This document shows positions 49,789-58,797 of a stretch of DNA of 62,613 bases, piece after piece. The position numbers and the translations under genes are program-made. The stretch's first letter is position 1. Every line of letters starts with the position of its first letter. The DNA is taken from assembly GCA_031372705.1 (NCBI GenBank), contig JANMLV010000284.1, positions 1 to 62,613 on the forward strand, in the 5' to 3' direction. Under the pieces are notes generated by a model. The model saw nothing but the letters and a program-made list of their open reading frames with translations. It did no database searches and was not told where the DNA came from. This stretch comes from UBA7236 sp031372705 (GTDB lineage: Bacteria > Bacteroidota > Bacteroidia > Chitinophagales > BACL12).

Positions 49789-50523
49789 ATGCCCATTTTC
49801 GACCCAAGAGAAAGGAGTTTTCCTGTTTTTCCAAGTTTAATACTTGCAAACATCTTGCCTTTAATTGGTGTAATATATTATGATGTCTCTTTTTTCGCAC
49901 TTATTTATTTGTATTGGTGGGAGACTGTGATAATTTCCATTTTTCAATTTATTAAAATGGGAAAGGCGCAGAAAAAATCTGAGCCGGACCCAAATTTTAC
50001 TATAAATGGTAAACCACTATCGTATGATCAAGTTAACAGTAAAAGTTATATGCGCTTTTCCTACGCGTTGATTAGGATTTTAATGCTTGCATTTTATTTG
50101 TTGTTTATTGTAATTTTTGTTGGTTTACTTGCGTCATCAAAAGAAGATGATTTATTAGGTTTTGCCCGAGCATTAACATTTGTTGAACCTTGGGTATTTG
50201 CCGGCTTTCTTGCATTTGTTTTTACGCATTTAGTTGAATACATTGTTTGGATGCGAGATGAGGAATATAAGAATACTAGTTTACGAGAATTGGGTTCTGT
50301 ATTTGATGCACGTATTATTGTTATTCATGTAGTAATAGTTTTGGGAACCTTCGCAGCTATGTTTGCCGGTGAAAAATTATTTCCTGCTACACCAAATGCA
50401 GGAAGTATTGCTTATGTATGTTTGTTTGTTTTACTTAAGGTAATTGTTGACATTTTTGCTTACGTAAGAAATACCCGCAGAACAACAGTATTAAGCAGCT
50501 TTAATGCGCTCAGAAAAAAATGA
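49789..50523 (+). CDS. DUF6498 family membrane protein
   Basis: A 244-residue protein with about six membrane helices: SLILANILPLIGVIYYDVSFF then ALIYLYWWETVIISIFQFIKM, the typical DUF6498 opening in which a helix pair holds the YWWE motif. C-terminal helices end in VLLKVIVDIFAYV. Function unknown. It is followed by a second gene of related layout whose start overlaps this stop by 4 nt. Confidence 0.72.
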   Translation: MPIFDPRERSFPVFPSLILANILPLIGVIYYDVSFFALIYLYWWETVIISIFQFIKMGKAQKKSEPDPNFTINGKPLSYDQVNSKSYMRFSYALIRILMLAFYLLFIVIFVGLLASSKEDDLLGFARALTFVEPWVFAGFLAFVFTHLVEYIVWMRDEEYKNTSLRELGSVFDARIIVIHVVIVLGTFAAMFAGEKLFPATPNAGSIAYVCLFVLLKVIVDIFAYVRNTRRTTVLSSFNALRKK

Positions 50524-51287
50524 AATTCTACAATAGGAAATCATTAATTCCGGTTGACACACTCATTCTTGTCGGACATTTATTGCCATTAATAAGTGTT
50601 TTTAATGGCGACCTGGATTATATGCATTTAATTGCACTATTCTATTTTGACTTTGTTTTATTAATTATTTTTGGGTTCATTAAATTATTTGGTGCACCAT
50701 ATAAATTCTCGAATTACAGCGAAACGCCGGTTGATATTTATACACCGGAAGGCGAACGATTATTCAAACGGAACTTGCGCATAGGATATGTTGGGGTACA
50801 TTTTTTTGTTTTAATTTTTTACTCGTTAATTATTTGTTTGCCAATTGGTATGCACCTAAATTTGGACGCATCACCGGGCCACAATTTTTTTAATCAACTT
50901 GTAATTGCATTAAACTTTAAAACGTTTTGGATTTTATTGGCCGCGTTAACTTTTGCGCAGTTGGGCGAGTTAATTGCCTTTTTTATTAAGCCTAAAATGG
51001 AGCGAAATTATGCTGAAGATATCGCATACATTAACTATAAAGAATATTTGATAATTTACCTTGTTGTAATTATTGGGGCCTTTCTTACCGCTGCTGATGC
51101 ATCGGATACAATTGTTTATACCGTTTCTGACGAGTTAAAAGTGGTTGAACAAGTTCAAATCGGTGATTCCAATAATTGGTGGCTGGGTGTTGTTTTTGGC
51201 ACAGGATTTACTATTATTAAACTTTATTTTGAAAGAAATAGGAAACGCAAAATGTTGCGGAAAGATGATGCCGGGGCCGACCAATAA
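50520..51287 (+). CDS. DUF6498-like membrane protein, second copy
   Basis: A 255-residue, six-helix protein with the same layout as its neighbour: DTLILVGHLLPLISVFNGDLDYMHLIALFYFDFVLLIIFGFIKL at the start, GEL-IAFF helix pair, and IKLYFERNRKRK basic end. Sequence identity to the first copy looks low, so the pair is an old duplication. Start by ATGA overlap. Function unknown. Confidence 0.68.
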   Translation: MKFYNRKSLIPVDTLILVGHLLPLISVFNGDLDYMHLIALFYFDFVLLIIFGFIKLFGAPYKFSNYSETPVDIYTPEGERLFKRNLRIGYVGVHFFVLIFYSLIICLPIGMHLNLDASPGHNFFNQLVIALNFKTFWILLAALTFAQLGELIAFFIKPKMERNYAEDIAYINYKEYLIIYLVVIIGAFLTAADASDTIVYTVSDELKVVEQVQIGDSNNWWLGVVFGTGFTIIKLYFERNRKRKMLRKDDAGADQ

Positions 51288-51297
51288 TGTTTTAGTA

Positions 51298-51822
51298 TTA
51301 TGTTTGAAGCGCAAATATGCCATTCCAATTTCTTCCTTCCTCATTGTAATCTAATCCATATCCAACAACAAAAACATCCGGAATTTCGAATCCGATGTAA
51401 TCGCCTTTAATTAAATTTGGTCGGAGAATTTGCTTTTGGAGTAATGTGGCAATTGATACACTTGCGGGATTTAATTTTTCGGCTTCTTGCATTAAATGGA
51501 ATACTGTTTTACCGGTATCAACAATATCTTCAAGAAATATTACATGCCTATTAGCGAGGTTAATGTCAAATCCTGAAAAGGATGATATATCGCCTGAGTT
51601 CATTCCTGTATAAGATTTTATACTTGTAAAGCGGACAACACATTTACCTTGAAAATGACGAATTAATTCGGCACTAAATGCAAATGCACCGGTAAGTACA
51701 ATAATGAATACCGGATCTTTATCGTGAAAATCGGCTGTAATTTCTTTGCCCATTTCGGCAATGCGCTTTTGAATAGCATGCGCATCTAAATAGGGAACGA
51801 AGATTTTATCTTTTATCTGCAC
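51298..51822 (-). CDS. hpt: Hypoxanthine phosphoribosyltransferase
   Basis: A 174-residue type I phosphoribosyltransferase: the VIFLEDIVDTGKTV PRPP-binding loop, VLTGAFAFSAEL and the ISSFSGFDI region. It salvages hypoxanthine or guanine to IMP or GMP with PRPP. It sits 5 nt after the LysM glucosaminidase gene, so both share a transcript. Confidence 0.9.
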   Translation of the reverse strand: MQIKDKIFVPYLDAHAIQKRIAEMGKEITADFHDKDPVFIIVLTGAFAFSAELIRHFQGKCVVRFTSIKSYTGMNSGDISSFSGFDINLANRHVIFLEDIVDTGKTVFHLMQEAEKLNPASVSIATLLQKQILRPNLIKGDYIGFEIPDVFVVGYGLDYNEEGRNWNGIFALQT

Positions 51823-51827
51823 ATTAA

Positions 51828-53204
51828 TTATTTATAGCCAACAATTAACTGCTGACCTATTTTAATATTGGTGTCCGATAACTTATTCCATTCTTGTATT
51901 TGGGCAACTGTAACTGCATATTTTTTAGATATTGCATAAAGTGTTTCCTGCGCGGCAACGGTGTGGTATAAAGCAGCTATAGTTGAAGGTTGTTTTTCTG
52001 ATGATGGAGGGGTGTCTACATTTTTTTCGATGTTCGGTTTTGTTTCCGGAGCAACTATTTCATCATCAAAATCTATAAATTCATCTTTGTTATCATCAAT
52101 AAACACCGGTTCGGGTTCGTTTACCGGTGCAATTTTAACAGGTTCAATTTCTTTTTTCGTAGTTGTTTCAACAACCTTTGTTTTCTGTTGCGACGTTAAT
52201 TTTAAATCTGTTTTTCGCTTAGAGCGTAAATTAACTTGTTCACCAACTGCAGGCTCTTGGCCGGAATTAATATTGTTAAATTTATACAATGATGATAAAC
52301 GCACACCTTCATCTCGTGAAATGGTCCACATTGTTTCTCCGGCTTTTACCGTATGGTATTTTGTTTCACCTTTTTTGCGTTTGGGTTGAAGATAAAATTT
52401 ACTTCCGGGTTCTATATTACCCCCATTTTCAATGTCATTATAATCTTTCAGTAATTTGATTTTAATGTGATGTTCTTTTGAGAGTGTTTCCGGCGAATCT
52501 CCGGCTTCAACTATTACTGTTGGAATGCGATTGTGATAAAATACATCTTCATTATATCCACCCCAACTTACTTTTTTAGGTTTTGTTTCAGGAGCTTTAT
52601 CATCATTTTTTATTACAACATTATCGTTTTTCTTGTCATCTTTTTTGTCTTGCTTTTTAATATCGGCAAGTGTCATTTTATCTAACGTTTGTAAATTATA
52701 TTCTTCAATTAAATTAATCAGCAAGTCGGCATATTTAGGATTTGTTGCATAGCCCGCGGCTTTTAATCCTTTTGCCCATCCTTTATAATCTGTTAACTCT
52801 AATTCAAATAAAGCAGCATATCTTGTTTTGTTCACTAAAAAAGTGCTGTGGTCGCGATACGATTCATCCACGCGGTCGTATTTTCTAAAACACTCATCTT
52901 TAGCATCATCGTCGTAATATACCTTATCCCCTTTCCAGTCGGTATGGCATTTAATGCCAAAATGATTATTTGATTTTACTGCTAACTCACTTTGCCCGGC
53001 TCCGCTTTCTAAAATGCCTTGAGCCATCGTTATACTAGCAGGAATTTTATAGTCAATCATTTCTCTTATAGCAATGGCTTTATATTGCTCAATGTAGTCC
53101 AAAACCTTCTGGTTTGGCTGAGCTGCCAAAACATTTGCAGAAAATAAAAATAATAAAAAGGTTACTGCAACACCTTTTTTTACAAATTTGAATAAGCCCT
53201 CCAT
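51828..53204 (-). CDS. GH73-type glucosaminidase with LysM domains
   Basis: A 458-residue exported protein with a signal peptide (residues ~12-28, AVTFLLFLFSANVLAAQ). Residues ~30-180 form a GH73 domain (SITMAQGILESGAGQSELAVKSNNHFGIK, catalytic Glu in LESG). Two LysM modules follow near ~280-325 (YHTVKAGETMWTIS) and ~410-458 (YHTVAAQETLYAIS), separated by an acidic low-complexity linker. It cleaves peptidoglycan glycan chains and binds them through LysM. A TAATTTTG element (53213-53220) lies 8 nt before the ATG. Confidence 0.88.
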   Translation of the reverse strand: MEGLFKFVKKGVAVTFLLFLFSANVLAAQPNQKVLDYIEQYKAIAIREMIDYKIPASITMAQGILESGAGQSELAVKSNNHFGIKCHTDWKGDKVYYDDDAKDECFRKYDRVDESYRDHSTFLVNKTRYAALFELELTDYKGWAKGLKAAGYATNPKYADLLINLIEEYNLQTLDKMTLADIKKQDKKDDKKNDNVVIKNDDKAPETKPKKVSWGGYNEDVFYHNRIPTVIVEAGDSPETLSKEHHIKIKLLKDYNDIENGGNIEPGSKFYLQPKRKKGETKYHTVKAGETMWTISRDEGVRLSSLYKFNNINSGQEPAVGEQVNLRSKRKTDLKLTSQQKTKVVETTTKKEIEPVKIAPVNEPEPVFIDDNKDEFIDFDDEIVAPETKPNIEKNVDTPPSSEKQPSTIAALYHTVAAQETLYAISKKYAVTVAQIQEWNKLSDTNIKIGQQLIVGYK

Positions 53205-53270
53205 CTCAATTTCAAAATTACCTTACCTAACGTGCTGACTATCAGGTATATTATCCACAAAATATGTTAT

Positions 53271-53912
53271 CTATCCATTTTTTCGGGCAATAGTTATGCC
53301 ATCTCTTATGGAAACAATAACCTGTTCTACACGCGAATCGAGGTGTACCTTTTCATTGAAGGCCATTATTGCAGCAGTATCTTTATCGGGCTTAGCATCG
53401 GTGACTCTTCCACTCCATAGCACATTATCAGCTAAAATCCAGCCTCCCGGAACAACTTTGTTAATCACTAAATCGAAATAATTAGCATAATTGGCCTTGT
53501 CGGCATCAATAAAAACCAAATCGAATTGTTGGGTTAAGGTTGGAATAATTTCAATGGCATTTCCGGTAATTACATCGATTTTATCTTCCATGTTTTCGGC
53601 AGCAATATATTTTTTCACCATTGGTGTTAGCTCTTCGTTTATGTCGATGGTAATTAATTTGCCATTTGCTTGCAGGCCTTTAGCTAAACAAATGGCGCTA
53701 TAACCTGTAAATGTGCCTATTTCTAAAATGTTTTTTGGTTTAATCATGGCAGCAATAAATTCTAGAAATTTACCTTGCACATGTCCGCTCAACATTCTCG
53801 GCATCATTGCTTTAACGTTCGTTTCACGGTTAAGGGCTGCAAGGTGCAAGTCTTCAGGGGTTGTATATTTTTCGATGTATGCCGAAAGCGCATCGTTAAT
53901 TAAATCATCCAT
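53271..53912 (-). CDS. O-methyltransferase, caffeoyl-CoA OMT family
   Basis: A 213-residue class I methyltransferase: NILEIGTFTGYSAICLAKGL (SAM loop), IDINEELTPM, LVFIDADKANY with the metal-binding Asp residues, and LADNVLWSGRV. The family methylates catechol-type hydroxyls with a divalent metal. The bacterial substrate is unknown. It is divergent from the choice-of-anchor B gene. Confidence 0.87.
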   Translation of the reverse strand: MDDLINDALSAYIEKYTTPEDLHLAALNRETNVKAMMPRMLSGHVQGKFLEFIAAMIKPKNILEIGTFTGYSAICLAKGLQANGKLITIDINEELTPMVKKYIAAENMEDKIDVITGNAIEIIPTLTQQFDLVFIDADKANYANYFDLVINKVVPGGWILADNVLWSGRVTDAKPDKDTAAIMAFNEKVHLDSRVEQVIVSIRDGITIARKNG

Positions 53913-53988
53913 AATTGACTTTTTACTTTGTAATTACAAAAAATACAAATTTGCTAAATATTTTTACAAATTGAATAAATCAAGGTTC

Positions 53989-55560
53989 ATGAAAACACTT
54001 TATATACTTATTTTTATTTTCTTCGCCGGATTTTCAGTTTCTTTCGGTCAGTACAACCTTAGTTTTGCCGGGCAAATATCCTATTCTGATACTAGCCTTT
54101 TGAGTGGATGTTGGGGTTACACATCCGATGATGGCGCGGAATATGCATTAATAGCAACAATTCATGGTACATCAATAGTAGAGATCACAACGCCAACATC
54201 ACCGGAGGAGCTATTTTTTGTTCCCGGTGCGGCTAGCACATGGCGTGAAATAAAAACATGGAATAATCATGCTTATGTGTGCACCGAAGGCGGTGGTGGT
54301 TTGATGATTATTGATTTATCCAATTTGCCTGCTGCTATTGACACTATTTCTTTCAAAGGAGATGTTGATCATCCTTTTAATACTGCCCACACTTTATTTA
54401 TTGATGAAAATGGATTTTGCTATTTGTTTGGATACAATTTATTAACGGGAGCGTCAGAAGGTGCTTATATTCTTGATTTGAATGTGGACCCGAAACATCC
54501 GGAGTATGTTGCCGAATTAAATTCTATTTACATTCACGATGGCTTTGTTAGGAATGATACCCTTTGGGCTTCGTGTATTTATGAGGGCAATTTTGAAGTG
54601 TTTGATGTCAGTAATAAAAGCGATATAATTTTACTTGGACAACAGGCTACATCGGCAAGTGCCACACATAATTGCTGGTTAAGCGACGACGGAAAGTATT
54701 TATTTACTACCGATGAAATTAGGGCAGGTTTTATTTCATCATTTGATGTAACCGATGTAACAGATATGAAACAATTGGACCAAGCTAAACATGGTGCACC
54801 TGATTCAACTATTGCACATAATACTTATTACTTAAATGGTTATTTGGTAACTGCACACTATTCGGAAGGCGTTACAATTCATGATGTTCACAAGCCTGAA
54901 AATATAATTGAAGTTGGGCATTACGACAGCTCACCTTTTGGTCCGGATGGCTTGCTGGAAGGAGCTTGGGGTGTGTATCCATATTTTCCGTCAGGAACTG
55001 TGATTATTAGTGATATAACAGAAGGATTAATTGTATTAACTCCAAATTATCAGCGCGCATGTTATTTGGAGGGGAATGTCAAAGATCTAGCTTCATTTGA
55101 AAATATCGTAAATGCGAAGGTTGAGATAGTTTCAACCGGGATAATAGATAGTAGTAATATTATCGGTGAATTTAAAACAGGTTTTTATCAACCGGGTTTA
55201 TATGATGTTATTGTGTCTAAAGAGGGTTGTTATACGCAAACAATATCAAATGTTGAACTTGAATCAGCTGCTGTTACCAACTTAGCAATTTTGCTAGAAT
55301 GTAATACAATTTTTATTAATGATACTTTTAATAACACAAATGTAATATGTAGTTATAACAGCTTAATTACTGCTATTCAAATTGAAAATGAATTATCCGA
55401 AACATTTATTGCAACAGTATATAATGTTCAAGGAAAAAAAGCACTCGGCTTTGTTGTTGAAGGAAATAGAAATATATTAATTGATGTTGCTAACCTTCCT
55501 AAAGGAGCTTATGTAATTCAGTTTGACAATCACTTTTCGCAAAAGTTATTAATTTATTAA
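53989..55560 (+). CDS. Choice-of-anchor B protein, T9SS type A C-terminus
   Basis: The ATG at 53989 gives 523 residues with signal peptide MKTLYILIFIFFAGFSVSFGQ. The longer open frame from 53713 runs antisense over the O-methyltransferase start and is rejected. Residues ~25-370 are LVIVD-type beta-propeller repeats of the choice-of-anchor B family (SGCWGYTSDDGAEYALI, GLMIIDLSNLP, GAYILDLNVD, SSFDVTDVTD). A prealbumin-like module follows, then a type A T9SS signal (IATVYNVQGKKAL, NLPKGAYVIQF, ending KLLIY). Exported surface protein. Confidence 0.85.
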   Translation: MKTLYILIFIFFAGFSVSFGQYNLSFAGQISYSDTSLLSGCWGYTSDDGAEYALIATIHGTSIVEITTPTSPEELFFVPGAASTWREIKTWNNHAYVCTEGGGGLMIIDLSNLPAAIDTISFKGDVDHPFNTAHTLFIDENGFCYLFGYNLLTGASEGAYILDLNVDPKHPEYVAELNSIYIHDGFVRNDTLWASCIYEGNFEVFDVSNKSDIILLGQQATSASATHNCWLSDDGKYLFTTDEIRAGFISSFDVTDVTDMKQLDQAKHGAPDSTIAHNTYYLNGYLVTAHYSEGVTIHDVHKPENIIEVGHYDSSPFGPDGLLEGAWGVYPYFPSGTVIISDITEGLIVLTPNYQRACYLEGNVKDLASFENIVNAKVEIVSTGIIDSSNIIGEFKTGFYQPGLYDVIVSKEGCYTQTISNVELESAAVTNLAILLECNTIFINDTFNNTNVICSYNSLITAIQIENELSETFIATVYNVQGKKALGFVVEGNRNILIDVANLPKGAYVIQFDNHFSQKLLIY

Positions 55561-55711
55561 TACTGATTTAATGATAATTGTTTGACTTTAAATCCCTGCA
55601 AAATATTACTTACACAAGTTAACTAATATTGAAATTGTAAATAAAGTTCGGCAATGGTATAAAATAGAAACAGATAGTTGAATTAATATTTTTAAACTAT
55701 CAAATTCTCAA

Positions 55712-55719
55712 TATCTTTG
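55712..55719 (+). promoter_or_regulatory. -7 element 4 nt before PorV/PorQ gene
   Basis: TATCTTTG, then TTCG, then ATG (55724). The signal peptide fixes this ATG as the true start, so the message would be leaderless. Confidence 0.45.
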
Positions 55720-55723
55720 TTCG

Positions 55724-56746
55724 ATGCAAAGATTTGTCGTTTGCTTGCTATTTATTATCACTTTAAAAGCTGATGCTCAAATTTTGCCGGCATACGGCGA
55801 TTCGCGTACGGCTACCACCGGCTGGCAATTCCTCAAAATTGCACCTGATGGGCGTTCTGCGGCTATGAGTGAGAGTTTTTTGGCAGTTGTAGATGACGTT
55901 TCATCACTTTATTGGAATCCGGCAGGACTGACCAAATTGGATACTAATAAGTTCAATTTTGCTGTCGACTACACCGATTTTGCGGCAGGAACAAGCCTTA
56001 ATTTTGGCGGAATTACCTATAGAATGAACGACAACACCGTTTTTGGGGTTAGTCTTCAGTATTTCGATGCCGGTGAAATGGAGGTTACTACCGAATTCTT
56101 GCCCTTTGGCACCGGTCAAACATTTCGTGCTACCGATTTAGGAATAGGCATTTCTATTGCGCGTGAACTTACCGACCAATTCAGTTTTGGCGTTACAGCG
56201 AAATATATAAGAGAAGATTTAGCATCTGTGCACAATCAAAATATGGTTTTCGACTTCGGTTTTCAATACGATATTGGTATACAAAATACAAGGTTTGCTG
56301 TCGCGATTACCAATTTCGGTTTTAATACACAACCCGGCGGAGAAATTGCCGTTCTAAATTTGAACGATTCAACAACGATTAATGAGTTTACAGAAATTGC
56401 AGTGCCTACTGTTTTCCGATTAGGATTTGCTTGGGATGCAATTAAAAATGATAAGCATATTTTGACCGCAGCGTTGCAATTAAATCACCCCACAGATAAT
56501 AATGAAACATATAGCATTGGATTGGAATATGGTTGGAAACAATTGTTTTTTGCACGAACAGGATATACATTCGCGTTAGACAACACCGCATATCCGGCAT
56601 TTGGATTTGGTACATATTTAAATCGTAGATTTGGACAAATAAAATTAGATTACGGTTTTAATTATTTGGATAATTTTGGGATGATAAATAAAATTGGCAT
56701 TGCCTATACGTTGCCTAATAAATCAAAACAAAATACAGCACGATAA
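55724..56746 (+). CDS. PorV/PorQ-family outer-membrane barrel
   Basis: A 340-residue beta-barrel protein with signal peptide MQRFVVCLLFIITLKADAQ. The GWQFLKIAPDGRSAAMSESFLAVVDDVSSLYWNPAGL opening is diagnostic for the PorV/PorQ family. PorV helps deliver T9SS cargo to the surface and PorQ is a relative. Which one this is cannot be decided. It is followed 3 nt later by an NHL-repeat lipoprotein. The T9SS core genes are not in the window. Confidence 0.85.
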   Translation: MQRFVVCLLFIITLKADAQILPAYGDSRTATTGWQFLKIAPDGRSAAMSESFLAVVDDVSSLYWNPAGLTKLDTNKFNFAVDYTDFAAGTSLNFGGITYRMNDNTVFGVSLQYFDAGEMEVTTEFLPFGTGQTFRATDLGIGISIARELTDQFSFGVTAKYIREDLASVHNQNMVFDFGFQYDIGIQNTRFAVAITNFGFNTQPGGEIAVLNLNDSTTINEFTEIAVPTVFRLGFAWDAIKNDKHILTAALQLNHPTDNNETYSIGLEYGWKQLFFARTGYTFALDNTAYPAFGFGTYLNRRFGQIKLDYGFNYLDNFGMINKIGIAYTLPNKSKQNTAR

Positions 56747-56749
56747 TCA

Positions 56750-57973
56750 ATGAAAATTAAAATTTTAACTGCCTTGCTAATAATTACATCGCTGATTTTT
56801 TCGGGATGTGATTTTTTATTTGGCACGCGCGACGACAGCACTGTTGATGAAATTTTTGAAGAAGGTGCCATCGACCCTGAAATTGTGCAAAATGAAGCAG
56901 GGTATGTTCCAATTTTACCTTTTTGGAGCGATTTTGTCAATCCAATTGATATTTATTGCGGTTACGATGAAATGATTTACGTTGTTGATGCGGAGGGATT
57001 AAAAGTTTTTGACCAAACCGGTACTGTGTATAATACAATTGCAATTCTTGGTGCTACAGATGTTACACAGGATCGTCGCTTGCACACCTATGTTACAGGA
57101 AGAGTTAATATTGATGTTGATGATGACGGCATATTAGAAAATTTGGCAGCAGTTTATCATTTAACCGGAACAGCATCGGGCGCTGCTCAAATTATTGATA
57201 CATTAATTCATCCGTTTTGTGATGAAAGCAGAAATGTGACTTCTTTTCGCGGCGCTGAAGATGAAGCAGTTGAGTTTACCGGAATAAGTACATTGGCAGA
57301 CAATACAGTTTATTTAAGTCGCAAAGGTCCTAATAACGATCTTGCCGGCATTGCCCGAACAGATAATAGTATTTTATTTTTTGATGAAAATGGCAGCAAT
57401 ATTGGCTACGCAAATGGACTTTCTCCAACTACAAGTAATTTGCGTTCTGTTTGGGATGTGAGTTCCATTGCAACTTTTGCGGCGCCACCACAAAGCTTGT
57501 CGGGGATTTCTGCTTCGCCTGAATTTTTAGTTACCTTAAATAATCCGGCTGCTCAATATAAATGTTTGTGGATTCAACAATTTAACGACCCGGAAAGTGG
57601 CATAACCTATGGCGAAAATGCTTTATTAACGGTGTTTGATTTTACTAAGGCCGATAAATTTTTATATCAGCCCGATAGATTTATTAATCCGACAGATGTT
57701 TACATTGCGCCTGATTTTACCGGCTATATTTTTGTGACCGACGCAGGAACTGACTCGTTATATATTTTCACCCGAAAAGGATATGAGGGTGTTAATCCGC
57801 CACCGGGTTCATCTACAACTAAACAAATTATTGCTTCATTTGGCGGCGAAGGAAGTGGGCCTTTTAATTTTATTAACCCTTCGGGAGTTGCCTATTTGCG
57901 AGAAACAGTTTATGTTATAGACCAAGGCAATAATCGCGTGGCAAGGTATAAGTTGAATACCGATTTGGAGTAA
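56750..57973 (+). CDS. NHL-repeat lipoprotein
   Basis: A 407-residue lipoprotein with lipobox IFSGC (Cys20). Mature blades begin with PIDIYCGYDEMIYVVDAEGLKVFD and end with FNFINPSGVAYLRETVYVIDQGNNRVARYKL, both NHL/SMP-30-type beta-propeller blades. It probably sits on the outer membrane facing the periplasm or surface. It is coupled to the PorV/PorQ gene (3-nt gap). A partner role in T9SS function is only an inference from position. Confidence 0.78.
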   Translation: MKIKILTALLIITSLIFSGCDFLFGTRDDSTVDEIFEEGAIDPEIVQNEAGYVPILPFWSDFVNPIDIYCGYDEMIYVVDAEGLKVFDQTGTVYNTIAILGATDVTQDRRLHTYVTGRVNIDVDDDGILENLAAVYHLTGTASGAAQIIDTLIHPFCDESRNVTSFRGAEDEAVEFTGISTLADNTVYLSRKGPNNDLAGIARTDNSILFFDENGSNIGYANGLSPTTSNLRSVWDVSSIATFAAPPQSLSGISASPEFLVTLNNPAAQYKCLWIQQFNDPESGITYGENALLTVFDFTKADKFLYQPDRFINPTDVYIAPDFTGYIFVTDAGTDSLYIFTRKGYEGVNPPPGSSTTKQIIASFGGEGSGPFNFINPSGVAYLRETVYVIDQGNNRVARYKLNTDLE

Positions 57974-58017
57974 GTGCTTAAGCTTATTTACTTTACTCGA
58001 TTCATACAGAATTTTAT

Positions 58018-58035
58018 TATTTTTGAATAAATTTG
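58018..58035 (+). promoter_or_regulatory. Two overlapping -7 elements before the two-component system
   Basis: TATTTTTG (58018-58025) and TAAATTTG (58028-58035) both match TAnnTTTG, about 85-95 nt before the response regulator ATG. They give a leader of about 80 nt. Confidence 0.5.
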
Positions 58036-58119
58036 ACTGATACAGTCAATAGTCGGTATGTTTTAATTAACATCATCTTCAAAATTAAACCAGAATTCAC
58101 GCTCAATTTTGTAATAATT

Positions 58120-58797
58120 ATGAAAGTATTAATTATAGAAGACGAAGCTGATATAAGGAATGCTATACTAAGTTATCTCGTTAAAGACCATTTTATATGT
58201 GAATGGGCAGATACCTATTTGTTGGCTTCAGATAAATTATTGATGTTTACATACGACATAATTGTATTGGATATTACCTTGCCAGGAGGGTCGGGATTGT
58301 CGTTGCTTAAGCAATTAAAAGATAAAAAATCAGAAGCGGGGCTCATTATTATAAGTGCAAAAAATGCTTTGGAAGACAAGCTTGCCGGGCTAGATTTAGG
58401 TGCAGATGACTATCTGACAAAACCTTTTCACCTCGCTGAGCTCAGGTCGCGTATACATGCCCTTATTCGACGCAAAACAACTAATAATACTGAAGTAGTA
58501 ACTTTTCACGAGTTGTCAATAAACTTAAACCATGCTGAAGCTTTTGTTAACGATGAACAAATTGTGTTGACAAAAAAGGAGTATGAGTTGTTGTTTTATT
58601 TAGTGCAAAATCAACACAGGGTATTAAGTAAGGAGGCAATAGCCGAGCATTTGTGGGGCGATTTTATGGAGAACATGCCTAGTTTTGATTTTGTTTATAC
58701 GCATATTAAAAATTTACGTAAAAAAATGATACAACTGGGCTGTAACGATTACATAAAAACGATTTACGGTTTTGGATATAAATTTACCGACCATTGA
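58120..58797 (+). CDS. OmpR-family response regulator
   Basis: The ATG at 58120 gives 225 residues: receiver domain MKVLIIEDEADIRNAI with phosphorylation Asp51 (VLDITLPGG), Lys in TKPFHLAEL (~101), then a winged-helix Trans_reg_C DNA-binding domain (VLTKKEYELLFYLVQNQHRVLSKEAIAEHLWG, DFVYTHIKNLRKK). The frame can be opened to 58033, but that region holds the promoter. It overlaps the kinase gene by 4 nt. Confidence 0.92.
   Translation: MKVLIIEDEADIRNAILSYLVKDHFICEWADTYLLASDKLLMFTYDIIVLDITLPGGSGLSLLKQLKDKKSEAGLIIISAKNALEDKLAGLDLGADDYLTKPFHLAELRSRIHALIRRKTTNNTEVVTFHELSINLNHAEAFVNDEQIVLTKKEYELLFYLVQNQHRVLSKEAIAEHLWGDFMENMPSFDFVYTHIKNLRKKMIQLGCNDYIKTIYGFGYKFTDH

Noticed and set aside
53713..53988. 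Upstream extension of the choice-of-anchor B gene
   Set aside because: Antisense to the O-methyltransferase start; the signal peptide begins at 53989.
58033..58119. Upstream extension of the response regulator
   Set aside because: Overlaps two -7 elements; the receiver domain begins at 58120.
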